NCBI RefSeq assembly: GCF_014596935.1
Contig: NZ_JACVXC010000001.1
Span: forward strand, 1,338,263 to 1,402,262
Source of the DNA: Aestuariibaculum suncheonense
Lineage (GTDB): Bacteria; Bacteroidota; Bacteroidia; Flavobacteriales; Flavobacteriaceae
Direction: 5' to 3'
DNA: 64,000 nucleotides
In this document: piece by piece, positions 37,365 through 45,505 of the stretch
How the letters are laid out: each line of letters starts with the position of its first letter
Position numbering within the stretch: the stretch's first letter is position 1
Position numbers and translations under genes: made by a program
The notes under the pieces: generated by a model
Seen by the model: only the letters and a program-made list of their open reading frames with translations
The model's database searches: none
What the model was told of the DNA's origin: nothing

Positions 37365-37964
37365 ATGAAACAAATTTACTTTTTATGCTTAGCTGCCTTT
37401 TTAGGTTTTAACATGGCGTATGCCGAACCTTGTCCTGCTGGAGGAGGAACTTTAATTAACGGAACAGTTATCGTATTTTATTACCCAGACGGAACTTCTT
37501 TTTGTAATAGCAGGCCACAAACCATTCAGGTAAAAGACAATACTACTGAGGTAATTTCTACGTTTACCTTAGGAAGTTGTACAGAAAATATTTCTAATTA
37601 CAATCTTAATACGGGAGATTCTCCGCTTTCAGGAGCAGGATTTGAAGTAACTACAGGTTTTGACACTACTTGTTCCTATTCGAATGGAACTCTTCCTGTT
37701 GAGGCTTTTGTCGAGTTATCTAAAGATTTAAAAATATACCCGAGTCCGGTATTTGGAGGCAATGAAATTCAGCTAACCTTTGGTTTAAATACAACTGCAA
37801 AAATTGAAGTTTTCAATATCACCGGTAAAATGGTTCTAAGAGATAGTGTTGCTGATAGAACGTCTAAATCAATAAATATAGGAAGTCTGGTTAACGGATT
37901 ATACATGGTAAAAATAGCAACCGATTATGGTTCAATTACGAGAAAAATTGTCATTTCAAAATAA
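37365..37964 (+). CDS. Small T9SS type A sorting-domain protein
   Basis: 199 residues. A signal peptide ends at MAYA-EPCP. The mature part has few cysteines and a beta-rich N-domain of unknown fold (about 22-115). The last 80 residues, with KIYPSPVFGGNEIQL, TAKIEVFNITGKMV and NGLYMVKIATDYGSITRKIVI, are the Por/T9SS type A C-terminal sorting domain, unlike the type B domains of the five giant proteins. It is secreted or surface-anchored; the function is unknown. A terminator follows. Confidence 0.85.
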   Translation: MKQIYFLCLAAFLGFNMAYAEPCPAGGGTLINGTVIVFYYPDGTSFCNSRPQTIQVKDNTTEVISTFTLGSCTENISNYNLNTGDSPLSGAGFEVTTGFDTTCSYSNGTLPVEAFVELSKDLKIYPSPVFGGNEIQLTFGLNTTAKIEVFNITGKMVLRDSVADRTSKSINIGSLVNGLYMVKIATDYGSITRKIVISK

Positions 37965-37986
37965 TAAGAAATCTTCATATCATATA

Positions 37987-38014
37987 AACTCCCTAAGTTT
38001 CAGGGAGTTTTTTT
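37987..38014 (+). terminator. Terminator after the type A T9SS gene
   Basis: 8-bp stem AACTCCCT / AGGGAGTT with a T run. Confidence 0.8.
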
Positions 38015-38050
38015 ATGGATTTCTTTAACAGATTTTATTTTTTAGAATTG

Positions 38051-38058
38051 TATTTTTG
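38051..38058 (+). promoter_or_regulatory. -7 box of def
   Basis: TATTTTTG, 25 bases before the def ATG. Confidence 0.5.
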
Positions 38059-38083
38059 CACCAAATATAACAGATAACAAAAT

Positions 38084-38674
38084 ATGATATTACCTATTGT
38101 AGCTTATGGCGACCCTGTTTTGAAAAAAGTAGGAGAAGATATAGATCAAAATTACCCGGATTTAAATGTGTTAATCGATAATATGTTTGAAACCATGTAT
38201 AACGCCTATGGTGTAGGGTTAGCAGCGCCGCAAATAGGCTTACCAATACGTTTGTTTGTTATCGATGCGACACCGTTTTCTGAAGACGAAGATTTGACAA
38301 AAGAAGAACAAGAAGCTTTAAAAGGTTTTAAGCGCGTGTTTATAAATGCAACCATTGTTAAGGAAGAAGGCGAAGAGTGGGCATTTAACGAAGGTTGTTT
38401 AAGTATTCCAGATGTTCGTGAAGATGTATTCAGAAAACCAAAAGTTACTATTGAGTATTTAGATGAGAATTTCAATGAGAAAACTGAAGTTTTCGATGGT
38501 TTGGTTGCGCGTGTTATTCAACATGAGTACGACCATATCGAGGGTGTGTTGTTTACCGATAAATTATCGGCTTTAAAAAAGCGTTTAATTAAAGGACGTT
38601 TAAGTAACATCTCGAAAGGAAAAATAAATGTGGATTACAGAATGCGTTTTCCAGCCCAAAAAAAGAAACGATAA
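38084..38674 (+). CDS. def: Peptide deformylase
   Basis: 196 residues. It removes the formyl group from the first methionine of new proteins. All three signatures are present: GVGLAAPQIG at residues 43-52, EGCLS at 103-107 and QHEYDH at 146-151. The Cys of the second and the two His of the third hold the catalytic metal. The segment between motifs 1 and 2 is longer and more acidic than in E. coli, typical of Bacteroidota deformylases. It is followed by the DUF5606 gene after 54 bases. Confidence 0.97.
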   Translation: MILPIVAYGDPVLKKVGEDIDQNYPDLNVLIDNMFETMYNAYGVGLAAPQIGLPIRLFVIDATPFSEDEDLTKEEQEALKGFKRVFINATIVKEEGEEWAFNEGCLSIPDVREDVFRKPKVTIEYLDENFNEKTEVFDGLVARVIQHEYDHIEGVLFTDKLSALKKRLIKGRLSNISKGKINVDYRMRFPAQKKKR

Positions 38675-38728
38675 TATTTGCAAGACATCAATAAACAGTT
38701 GATATTTGCGACTTTCAAAAAATAATTT

Positions 38729-39163
38729 ATGAGTTTAGATAAAGTACTTTCAATAGCAGGAAAACCGGGTTTATACAAGTTAGTAGCTCAAACACGTGCT
38801 GGTTTTGTTGCAGAATCATTAGTAGATAACAAGCGTATATCGGTAGGTATTCAGCAAAATGTAAGTGTATTAAGCGAAATAGCTATTTATACATTAGAAG
38901 AAGAAGTGCCTTTAAGACAGGTTTTTGAAAATATTAAAGCTAAAGAAAACGGAGCCCAAACTTCGGTTTCTCCAAAGGATAGTAAAGATAAATTAGAAGA
39001 GTACTTCTTCGGGATTTTACCAAATTACGATGAAGACCGTGTGTATGCCAGCGATATCAAAAAAGTAATTCAGTGGTATAACTTATTACAAAAACATGAT
39101 CTTTTAGACAGCCTAGCTGAAGAAGCCGAAGCTGAAACGGTTTCTGCGGAAGAAGAGAAATAA
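38729..39163 (+). CDS. DUF5606 domain protein
   Basis: 144 residues. The start LDKVLSIAGKPGLYKLVAQTRAGFVAESLVDNKR matches the DUF5606 family, found almost only in Bacteroidota. Residues 1-60 form a small beta-rich domain; YASDIKKVIQWYNLLQKHDLL near residues 110-130 is the conserved helical part, and the tail is acidic. No signal peptide. The position after def is conserved in the family, but its role is unknown. Confidence 0.85.
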   Translation: MSLDKVLSIAGKPGLYKLVAQTRAGFVAESLVDNKRISVGIQQNVSVLSEIAIYTLEEEVPLRQVFENIKAKENGAQTSVSPKDSKDKLEEYFFGILPNYDEDRVYASDIKKVIQWYNLLQKHDLLDSLAEEAEAETVSAEEEK

Positions 39164-39182
39164 TTTGACTTAAATATATTTG

Positions 39183-39209
39183 AAAACCTCCATTCATGGA
39201 GGTTTTTTT
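39183..39209 (+). terminator. Terminator after DUF5606 gene
   Basis: 9-bp perfect stem AAACCTCCA / TGGAGGTTT with a four-base loop and T run. Confidence 0.85.
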
Positions 39210-39308
39210 GTGCTTTAAATTTAACTCTTAAACGTTAATTTTTAGACAAATGGTCGGGGTTTCATAATCTTATTTTTTAGTTTTACAATTCAATTATATC
39301 CTATATTT

Positions 39309-39884
39309 ATGGCTATTTCTAAAGAAAAGTTCAAAAACATTTTATTTTTTATCGTAATCGGACTTTTACTTATTCCGAAAACGCGTAAACCTATTCAGGT
39401 TTTTCTTCAAAAAGGAATCGCCATGTTTGGTCCGTCGTTAGAATCGACGGATGATTTAAAGACGATTTCGGATTATAATTGGATGTTGAAAGACGAGAAT
39501 CAGGAAACTTATCATTTTCAATCAGCGCAAGGTAAGGTGGTTTTGATTAATTTTTGGGCGACTTGGTGTCCGCCATGTATTGCCGAAATGCCAAGCATGC
39601 AAAAGCTGTTTGATGATTACAAGGGTAAGGTGGAATTTTTGTTTGTTACCAGTGACGATTTCTCCGAGGTAAATACTTTTTTAAAGGATAATAATTATAC
39701 GTTTAAAGTCTATCAACCCGCTACGCAATACCCTGAATATTTTGATGTGACGACCATTCCTAGAACATTTTTAATTGATCATTCCGGACAAATAATTATA
39801 GATGAAAGCCGAAGTGCCAATTGGAATAGTGATAAAGTTAGAACGACAATAGATAATTTGTTAAAAGCATCAGCAAATGAATAA
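39309..39884 (+). CDS. TlpA/ResA-like thiol-disulfide oxidoreductase
   Basis: 191 residues. A hydrophobic segment at about residues 11-25 (NILFFIVIGLLLIP) is a membrane anchor or uncleaved signal. The thioredoxin fold begins near residue 70, with VVLINFWATWCPPCIAEMPSMQKL holding the WCPPC redox motif near 85-89 and the cis-proline in TIPRTFLID. It works in the periplasm, probably in reducing cysteines or in respiration/cytochrome maturation. It overlaps the next gene by 8 bases, so the two are co-translated. Confidence 0.9.
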   Translation: MAISKEKFKNILFFIVIGLLLIPKTRKPIQVFLQKGIAMFGPSLESTDDLKTISDYNWMLKDENQETYHFQSAQGKVVLINFWATWCPPCIAEMPSMQKLFDDYKGKVEFLFVTSDDFSEVNTFLKDNNYTFKVYQPATQYPEYFDVTTIPRTFLIDHSGQIIIDESRSANWNSDKVRTTIDNLLKASANE

Positions 39885-40845
39885 GAAGATAGTTGTTTTA
39901 GATGGATATACTTTAAATCCGGGAGATTTAAGCTGGGAAGGGATTTCGCAATTCGGTGATTTAAAAGTGCATGATCGAACAGGATTTGATTCAAACACTA
40001 TAATTGAAGCGATTGGCGATGCTGAAATTGTTTTTACAAACAAAACACCATTACCTGCCGAAGTTTTGAAACGAGGATCAAACATAAAATACATAGGTGT
40101 TTTGGCTACAGGTTATAATGTGGTTGATGTTGTTGCAGCTAAGGCATTAGGAATCACGGTAACTAATATTCCATCTTACGGAACAACAGCCGTGGCACAG
40201 TTCACTATGGCTTTGTTACTGGAATTATGTCATCATATAGGTGCGCATAATCAAGCCGTTCAGTCCGGAGAATGGACAAAGTCGGCCGATTTTTGCTTTT
40301 GGAATTCGCCTTTAATTGAGCTTGAAGGTAAAACCATGGGAATTGTGGGGTTTGGTCGTATTGGCCAGGCTGCAGCAAAAATGGCGCAAGTTTTCGGGTT
40401 AAATATTCTGGCTTATAGCCGAACTAAAAAGTCTGATTTAGAATCTAAAACCTGCAAGTTTGTGGACTTAGATGAATTATTGAAAAAATCTGATATAATA
40501 AGTTTACATTGTCCGTTATTTGAAGATACAGAAGGTATTATCAATAAAACGAATATTGCTAAAATGAAAGATGGCGTGATGTTAATTAATACCTCTCGAG
40601 GAGGCTTGGTAGTTGAAGCGGATTTAGCTGAAGCTTTGAATTCCGATAAAATTGCTGGAGCGGCGGTAGATGTGGTTTCTAAAGAACCTATTTCAGTCGA
40701 TAACCCGTTGTTACATGCTAAAAATTGTATTATAACACCTCATATCGCCTGGGCAACCAAAGCAGCAAGAACGAGATTAATGACTACAGCTGTCAATAAT
40801 TTAGGGTCTTATTTAAAGGGAAATCTTGTAAATGTGGTTAATTAG
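39877..40845 (+). CDS. D-2-hydroxyacid dehydrogenase (NAD-dependent)
   Basis: 322 residues. The N-terminal catalytic half is followed by a Rossmann domain with GIVGFGRIGQAAAKM near residues 150-164, TSRGGLVVEADLAEAL near 233-248, carrying the conserved arginine, and PLLHAKNCIITPHIAWAT with the catalytic His near 288. The sequence is close to the glycerate-dehydrogenase group, so hydroxypyruvate or glyoxylate are the likely substrates. It overlaps the TlpA-like gene in the same operon and converges on the carotenoid operon, overlapping it by 8 bases. Confidence 0.92.
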   Translation: MNKKIVVLDGYTLNPGDLSWEGISQFGDLKVHDRTGFDSNTIIEAIGDAEIVFTNKTPLPAEVLKRGSNIKYIGVLATGYNVVDVVAAKALGITVTNIPSYGTTAVAQFTMALLLELCHHIGAHNQAVQSGEWTKSADFCFWNSPLIELEGKTMGIVGFGRIGQAAAKMAQVFGLNILAYSRTKKSDLESKTCKFVDLDELLKKSDIISLHCPLFEDTEGIINKTNIAKMKDGVMLINTSRGGLVVEADLAEALNSDKIAGAAVDVVSKEPISVDNPLLHAKNCIITPHIAWATKAARTRLMTTAVNNLGSYLKGNLVNVVN

Positions 40846-41527
40846 TTTTTCGGTTTTCAAATATTTTAATGATATATAAATTCAGAAGAATTAAAGAAAA
40901 GGCATAAATGCTATCCTCAACAGGGATGGTAAACATACGTATTCCCAGATTTTCACTGTCGTTGTACCAAACGACTTCATTGGGGATAAAACTTCCGGTT
41001 AAGATGCCATTCACAATGAAAAAGGGAATAAGCATTACTAAAAACGTTAAAAGATAACTTTGTAAAATTTCAGAAGATTTAGTTATTACAACACATGTTA
41101 AAATGGTTGCAACACCAAAATTAATGAGTGTGTACCATTTGTCTGTATTATAAATAGCAACTACAAAAAATAAAAAAATAAGCAAATAACTAACAAGCTT
41201 GGTTGTTTTATTCTTCAGTTTTAAATTCGGAAAATAGTATAGTAAAGCGTAGTGGGTAAACACACAGGCATAAGGAATACAAATAAAAAATAGCCATTCT
41301 TCAACTGGAAGTCCTAAAATGGTTTTGCCTAAATAATAAGTCGGGTTAAATCCCCAATATTGGTTAATAGTAAAAAACACATCCCAGGGAATAAATAGAA
41401 GCATTCCAGCAAGAATTCCTAAAGCTAATCCCTTCCAATGGGTATAAAATTTTAGCTTGGGGTGAAAGCTAAACAGAAAGGGAACAGAAAGTGACCCTAA
41501 GTTTAGTAATAAATATAGGTAATTCAT
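40838..41527 (-). CDS. Lycopene cyclase domain protein (CrtYcd-like)
   Basis: 229 residues, about seven membrane segments. It is in the heterodimeric-type (CrtYc/CrtYd) lycopene cyclase domain family, here as two copies in one chain: the PWDVFFTINQYWGFNPTYYLG segment near residues 47-67 and the EEWLFFICIPYACVFTHYAL segment near 76-95, each followed by further membrane helices, and a second EDSIYAFSLILLNLYI. It converts lycopene to beta-carotene. It is the last gene of the crt operon, 5 bases after crtZ. Confidence 0.87.
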   Translation of the reverse strand: MNYLYLLLNLGSLSVPFLFSFHPKLKFYTHWKGLALGILAGMLLFIPWDVFFTINQYWGFNPTYYLGKTILGLPVEEWLFFICIPYACVFTHYALLYYFPNLKLKNKTTKLVSYLLIFLFFVVAIYNTDKWYTLINFGVATILTCVVITKSSEILQSYLLTFLVMLIPFFIVNGILTGSFIPNEVVWYNDSENLGIRMFTIPVEDSIYAFSLILLNLYIIKIFENRKTN

Positions 41528-41532
41528 GAAAT

Positions 41533-41982
41533 TTATTGTTTGAAATACTTAAAAGGGACAAATAACATTCCGAAACATTCGCCATCTTCTTTACCTATAT
41601 GTTTATGGTGCATTTTATGTGCTCTTCTGATACCTTTAGCATACCAGTTATTGGCATTTCTGAAGATTTTAAAACGCTGATGAATAAAAATGTCATGTAC
41701 CATAAAATAACAGAACCCATAAGCAAAAATACCTAATCCTATAGGTAAGCCCGGCCAAAAGCTGGTGTATTTCCAAAGTAAAAAGAACCCAATACTAATT
41801 ACGGCGTAAAATATGAAGAACGCATCGTTACGCTCAAACCAGTTATCATGGTCTTTTTTGTGGTGGTCTTTATGTAAACGCCATAAAAAACCATGCATGA
41901 TGTATTTATGAGTAAACCACGCCATAAATTCCATAAAGCAAAACGTTGCTAAAAAAATAAGGATCCAATAGACTATTTGCAT
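41533..41982 (-). CDS. crtZ: Beta-carotene hydroxylase (fatty acid hydroxylase superfamily)
   Basis: 149 residues, membrane protein. The di-iron histidines are present: H25xxxxH30 and H37xxH40H41 in the opening segment, H(D)IFIH near residue 105-110, and HKMHHKH near 126-132. It hydroxylates both beta-rings, giving zeaxanthin, the usual flavobacterial yellow pigment. Spacing of 9 bases to crtB and 5 to the cyclase shows one operon. Confidence 0.93.
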   Translation of the reverse strand: MQIVYWILIFLATFCFMEFMAWFTHKYIMHGFLWRLHKDHHKKDHDNWFERNDAFFIFYAVISIGFFLLWKYTSFWPGLPIGLGIFAYGFCYFMVHDIFIHQRFKIFRNANNWYAKGIRRAHKMHHKHIGKEDGECFGMLFVPFKYFKQ

Positions 41983-41991
41983 GACTTAAAG

Positions 41992-42831
41992 TTACATTAA
42001 ATTTAATTGATACTTGACATAACTACGCATTAAGAGTTCTATTTTTTTAGGATTGGAAACACGTATTCTGGTATTTTTAATATGTAGCGCCGGAGTCTTT
42101 TGTAATTTTTTTAGCAATTGCTTATAGTAGCGGTATGCCATGAATACTCCAAATTTAGCTTCTATTGGAAGTTTTTTTATCCCATGTAAACCTCTTTCGA
42201 AATCGTATTCAATATCTTCAATAATTTGCTCTTTGGAGGTTTCGTCGAGTTCGTCTAAGTTGATATTTGGGAAATAACTACGATTTAAACCTTCTGTATC
42301 GGCTTTTAAATCTCTTAAGAAATTTACTTTTTGAAAGGCAGAGCCTAAAGACATTGCTGATGCTTTAAGCTCTTCAAACTTTCTGCTATCACCTTTTACA
42401 AATACTTTTAAACACATTAAGCCAACTACATCGGCAGAGCCGTAAATATAGTTTTTGTATTCTTCAACGGTATTGTAATCATTTTTATTCAAATCTAAGC
42501 GCATGCTTTGCATAAAAGCATCAACCATGTCTTTTGTGAGATTGTATTTGTAATACGTATGTTGAAATGCATTTAGGATAGGATTTAAACTAATGCGATT
42601 TTTCAAGGCATCGTTTAAATCATCTTCAAATTTATTGAATAAAGTTTCTTTGTCGTAATCGTTAAATGAATCGACAATTTCATCGGCAAATCTTACAAAG
42701 CCATAAATGTTATAAATATCGTCACGTATGGAATTCGATAACATTTTGGTAGCAAGAGAAAACGATGTACTGTAGGCATTGGTTACTATCTTACTGCAGT
42801 TGTAAGACACCGTGTCGAATAATGCTTTCAT
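41992..42831 (-). CDS. crtB: Phytoene synthase
   Basis: 279 residues. It couples two geranylgeranyl-diphosphates to phytoene. The two aspartate motifs that hold the diphosphate magnesium ions are D50EIVD54 and D174LKAD178. SYFPNINLDEL follows the second. The ATG overlaps the crtI stop codon by 4 bases (ATGA type), so the two are translationally coupled. Complete and unremarkable. Confidence 0.95.
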   Translation of the reverse strand: MKALFDTVSYNCSKIVTNAYSTSFSLATKMLSNSIRDDIYNIYGFVRFADEIVDSFNDYDKETLFNKFEDDLNDALKNRISLNPILNAFQHTYYKYNLTKDMVDAFMQSMRLDLNKNDYNTVEEYKNYIYGSADVVGLMCLKVFVKGDSRKFEELKASAMSLGSAFQKVNFLRDLKADTEGLNRSYFPNINLDELDETSKEQIIEDIEYDFERGLHGIKKLPIEAKFGVFMAYRYYKQLLKKLQKTPALHIKNTRIRVSNPKKIELLMRSYVKYQLNLM

Positions 42832-44294
42832 AGGCTATGGTGTTTGATTACTAAATCGGCTACTAATTTTCCTGAGATTAATGAAGGAGGAACGCCGGGG
42901 CCAGGAACCGTTAACTGGCCGGTGAAATACAAATTGTTTACTTCTTTACTTTTTAATTTGGGTCTTAAAAAAGCAGTTTGCATTAGTGTATTGGCCATGC
43001 CGTAGGCATTGCCTTTAAATGAATTATAATCGTTAATGAAATCGTTGATACAAAAGCTTTCTTTAAATATTATGTGTTGTTTAATGTTTTGTGAGGTTAA
43101 ATCTTCTAAGCGATTTGTAATTTTATTGAAATATGTCTCTCTTAATTCTGGTGTGTCTGTCAATCCGGGAGCTAACGGAATTAAAAATATGCCAGCTTCT
43201 TTGCCTTCAGGGGCTGTGCTTTCATCTGTTTTACTTGGGAAACTAGCGTAGAATAATGGTTTTTCAGGCCATTCGGGAGTGTCGTAAATGGCTTTGGCAT
43301 GAAGATCAAAATCTACATCAAAAAATAAGGTGTGATGATCAACATTCTCAACTTTTTTATCAAAACCAACATAAAATAGAAGTGAAGACGGCGCAAAGGT
43401 TTTTTTGTTCCAATAGTTTTCCGAGTACTGTCTGAAAGGTTTATCTAATAAGGTTTCTGTATGGTGATAATCGGCACCACTCACAATAATATCAGCTGAA
43501 TATGTTTTTCCGTTTGAAATGATACCTGAAGCTTTTCTATTACTTACGATAATTTTTTCAACAGGGTTTTCAGTTTTGATTTTTACACCAAGTTCTTCCG
43601 CAAGACTTTTTAAGGCCAGAATAACTTGGTACATGCCTTTTTTGGGGTGAAATGTTCCAAGACCAAAATCGGCGTAGTTCATGAAATTGTAAAACGAAGG
43701 CGTATCACTTGGTTTGGCGCCCAAGAATAACACTGGAAATTCTAAAATTTGGGCCAGTCGTTTGTTTTTAAACGATTTTCTAACATCTTTTTTAATGTTG
43801 CTAAAAAACTGATTGAGTTTTTTTATTGTTTCAGGGGTTATTAACTCCAGAGGAGATACGCCCGGATTGTAAACTAAATCTTTTATGGCGATGTCGTAAT
43901 TGCTCTTCGCTTTGTTTATAAAAGATTTGAGTTTAACTGAACTACCTGGTTCTTCCTTTTCAAAGGCTTTGCATATTTTATCTAAAGTGTCTTCGATGGT
44001 GATATAATCGTTTTTTCCAAAGTAAACACTGTAGGCAGGATTAAGCTTTTCTAGATTATAATAATCTGATGGTTTTTTATTGAAATCACAAAAAAAGCGT
44101 TCAAATACGTCGGGCATCCAATACCAGGTTGGACCTATGTCAAATGTAAAACCATCTTTTTTTAATTGACGTGCACGACCACCAATAGTAGTGTTTTTTT
44201 CAAAAATTGTGACCTCATATCCTGCTTTAGCCAAATAGCATGATGCAGCTAGAGAAGAAAAACCGGAACCTAAAATTATAATTGTTGTTTTCAT
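42828..44294 (-). CDS. crtI: Phytoene desaturase
   Basis: About 488 residues from the ATG at 44294. The frame extends 11 codons, but the -7 box at 44304-44311 lies inside that extension. TIIILGSGFSSLAASCYLA near residues 3-21 is the FAD Rossmann motif. VNNLYFTGQLTVPGPGVPPSLISG near 456-479 is the C-terminal carotenoid-desaturase signature. It desaturates phytoene to lycopene on the membrane. First gene of the crt operon, 45 bases downstream of the MerR/CarH-type gene; a 13-bp inverted repeat surrounds its promoter box and covers its ATG. Confidence 0.95.
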   Translation of the reverse strand: MKTTIIILGSGFSSLAASCYLAKAGYEVTIFEKNTTIGGRARQLKKDGFTFDIGPTWYWMPDVFERFFCDFNKKPSDYYNLEKLNPAYSVYFGKNDYITIEDTLDKICKAFEKEEPGSSVKLKSFINKAKSNYDIAIKDLVYNPGVSPLELITPETIKKLNQFFSNIKKDVRKSFKNKRLAQILEFPVLFLGAKPSDTPSFYNFMNYADFGLGTFHPKKGMYQVILALKSLAEELGVKIKTENPVEKIIVSNRKASGIISNGKTYSADIIVSGADYHHTETLLDKPFRQYSENYWNKKTFAPSSLLFYVGFDKKVENVDHHTLFFDVDFDLHAKAIYDTPEWPEKPLFYASFPSKTDESTAPEGKEAGIFLIPLAPGLTDTPELRETYFNKITNRLEDLTSQNIKQHIIFKESFCINDFINDYNSFKGNAYGMANTLMQTAFLRPKLKSKEVNNLYFTGQLTVPGPGVPPSLISGKLVADLVIKHHSL

Positions 44295-44331
44295 TTTGTT
44301 GAACAAATATAGTAAAAAGTTAAACAAAATG
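44292..44331. promoter_or_regulatory. Candidate operator and promoter of the carotenoid operon
   Basis: 13-bp arms CATTTTGTTGAAC (44292-44304) and GTTAAACAAAATG (44319-44331) match as an inverted repeat at 12 of 13 positions. The -7 box TATATTTG (minus strand, 44304-44311) lies between them and the crtI ATG is inside the left arm. A dimeric regulator bound here would block transcription and initiation. The adjacent MerR/CarH-type gene is the obvious candidate. Confidence 0.55.
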
Positions 44332-44339
44332 AATTTCTA

Positions 44340-45239
44340 TCACATTTCTTTAACTAAATTTTTTATGCTTTGATAAACTTTAACCTTTTCAGGTAATTGA
44401 GAATGGTTAAGGTTAATAGTTTTATTGCCTAGTAAATAAAGATAAGATTTGTTCTCTATTAATAATAATTCATTAAAATCTTTTATGTAAGTTTCAATTA
44501 AATCTTCTTCAGGGAAAATGGTGAAATAGGAGATAAACGTGATGTTGTCGAAAAATTCATAAAGTTCATAAAGGTTTGCGGTAGGTACGCTTGGACCCAG
44601 AAAAATGGTTTGGTAACCTTTGCTTTTTAAAAGGTAATTAATGAAAAGCAGACCAATATCATGAATTTCGTTGTCTGGCAGGAAAAGAACAAATGTTCTG
44701 GAATCAGAAGCATTTTCAAAGTCGCCTAATTTTTCGGTACTTAGCAATAGTTTCTGTTTGATAAGTACTGAAATAAAATGTTCGTGTACCGGTGTTATTG
44801 TGTTTGTTTGCCACAGTAACCCGATTTCGTTGAGTAGTGGAAGAAATACTGAGTAAAATACCTCCTCAAAGGACTGTTCCTTTAACAAGTTGTTATAGGT
44901 TTTGTCGAATAGAGACTGATCAAAATTAATCATAGCCATTTTAAACGCATTGATGGCGAAACTATCTTTGTTACTTTCTGCTACTATTTCTTTAACTTTT
45001 ATTGCGATTTCATCTTCGTTTAAGTCGGCTATTTTTGAAACTTTAAAACCATTGTTGTTTAAGTATGCAATGTTTAATAGCTTTTGAAGGCTGGCTGTGT
45101 TATAAGTTCTTATGTTGGTATCAGTGCGGTTAGGCTCTAATAAATTATAGCGTTTTTCCCAGATTCTAATGGTATGTGCTTTGATGCCGGAGAGGTTTTC
45201 AAGATCTTTAATACTGAAATTGACACGAATCTTGTTCAT
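44340..45239 (-). CDS. MerR-family regulator with B12-binding domain (CarH/LitR-like)
   Basis: 299 residues. A MerR winged helix (FSIKDLENLSGIKAHTIRIWEKRYNLL) is at about 7-75, a helical bundle at 90-165, and a Rossmann-like cobalamin domain at 178-299. It carries the CarH-type W143-x9-E153-H154 motif and, at 191-196, EIHDIG. This corresponds to DxHxxG, with Glu for Asp but both key histidines (154 and 193) kept. In CarH, adenosylcobalamin binding in the dark makes tetramers that repress crt genes, and light breaks them. The location just before the crt operon fits this. Whether this protein senses light is inferred. Confidence 0.88.
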   Translation of the reverse strand: MNKIRVNFSIKDLENLSGIKAHTIRIWEKRYNLLEPNRTDTNIRTYNTASLQKLLNIAYLNNNGFKVSKIADLNEDEIAIKVKEIVAESNKDSFAINAFKMAMINFDQSLFDKTYNNLLKEQSFEEVFYSVFLPLLNEIGLLWQTNTITPVHEHFISVLIKQKLLLSTEKLGDFENASDSRTFVLFLPDNEIHDIGLLFINYLLKSKGYQTIFLGPSVPTANLYELYEFFDNITFISYFTIFPEEDLIETYIKDFNELLLIENKSYLYLLGNKTINLNHSQLPEKVKVYQSIKNLVKEM

Positions 45240-45260
45240 TTTTTTTTGAATTTAGCTAAA

Positions 45261-45268
45261 CAAAAATA
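45261..45268 (-). promoter_or_regulatory. Candidate -7 box of the MerR/CarH-type gene
   Basis: TATTTTTG on the minus strand, 21 bases before the ATG. TAAACAAAA at 45257-45265 overlaps it and matches the half-site of the crtI operator, so autoregulation is possible. Confidence 0.4.
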
Positions 45269-45505
45269 ATGAATAACTGTTTAAAATTGAACGTATTTCT
45301 TCAAAATCATTAAAAAATGTCTTTAAGTCCATAGAAATAAACGCTCGTCGAAAAAACTCCTTCAAATAATGTGTTAATTCTAATATTGTGTAAGTTATGT
45401 GTAATTGTATTTTGTTTATCATTTAAATTAATATTGATATAAAAATGAGTAATCATGAATGAAATGTGATTGTCCAATGATTTTGTTAAAAGAAAAGCTT
45501 TAGAT

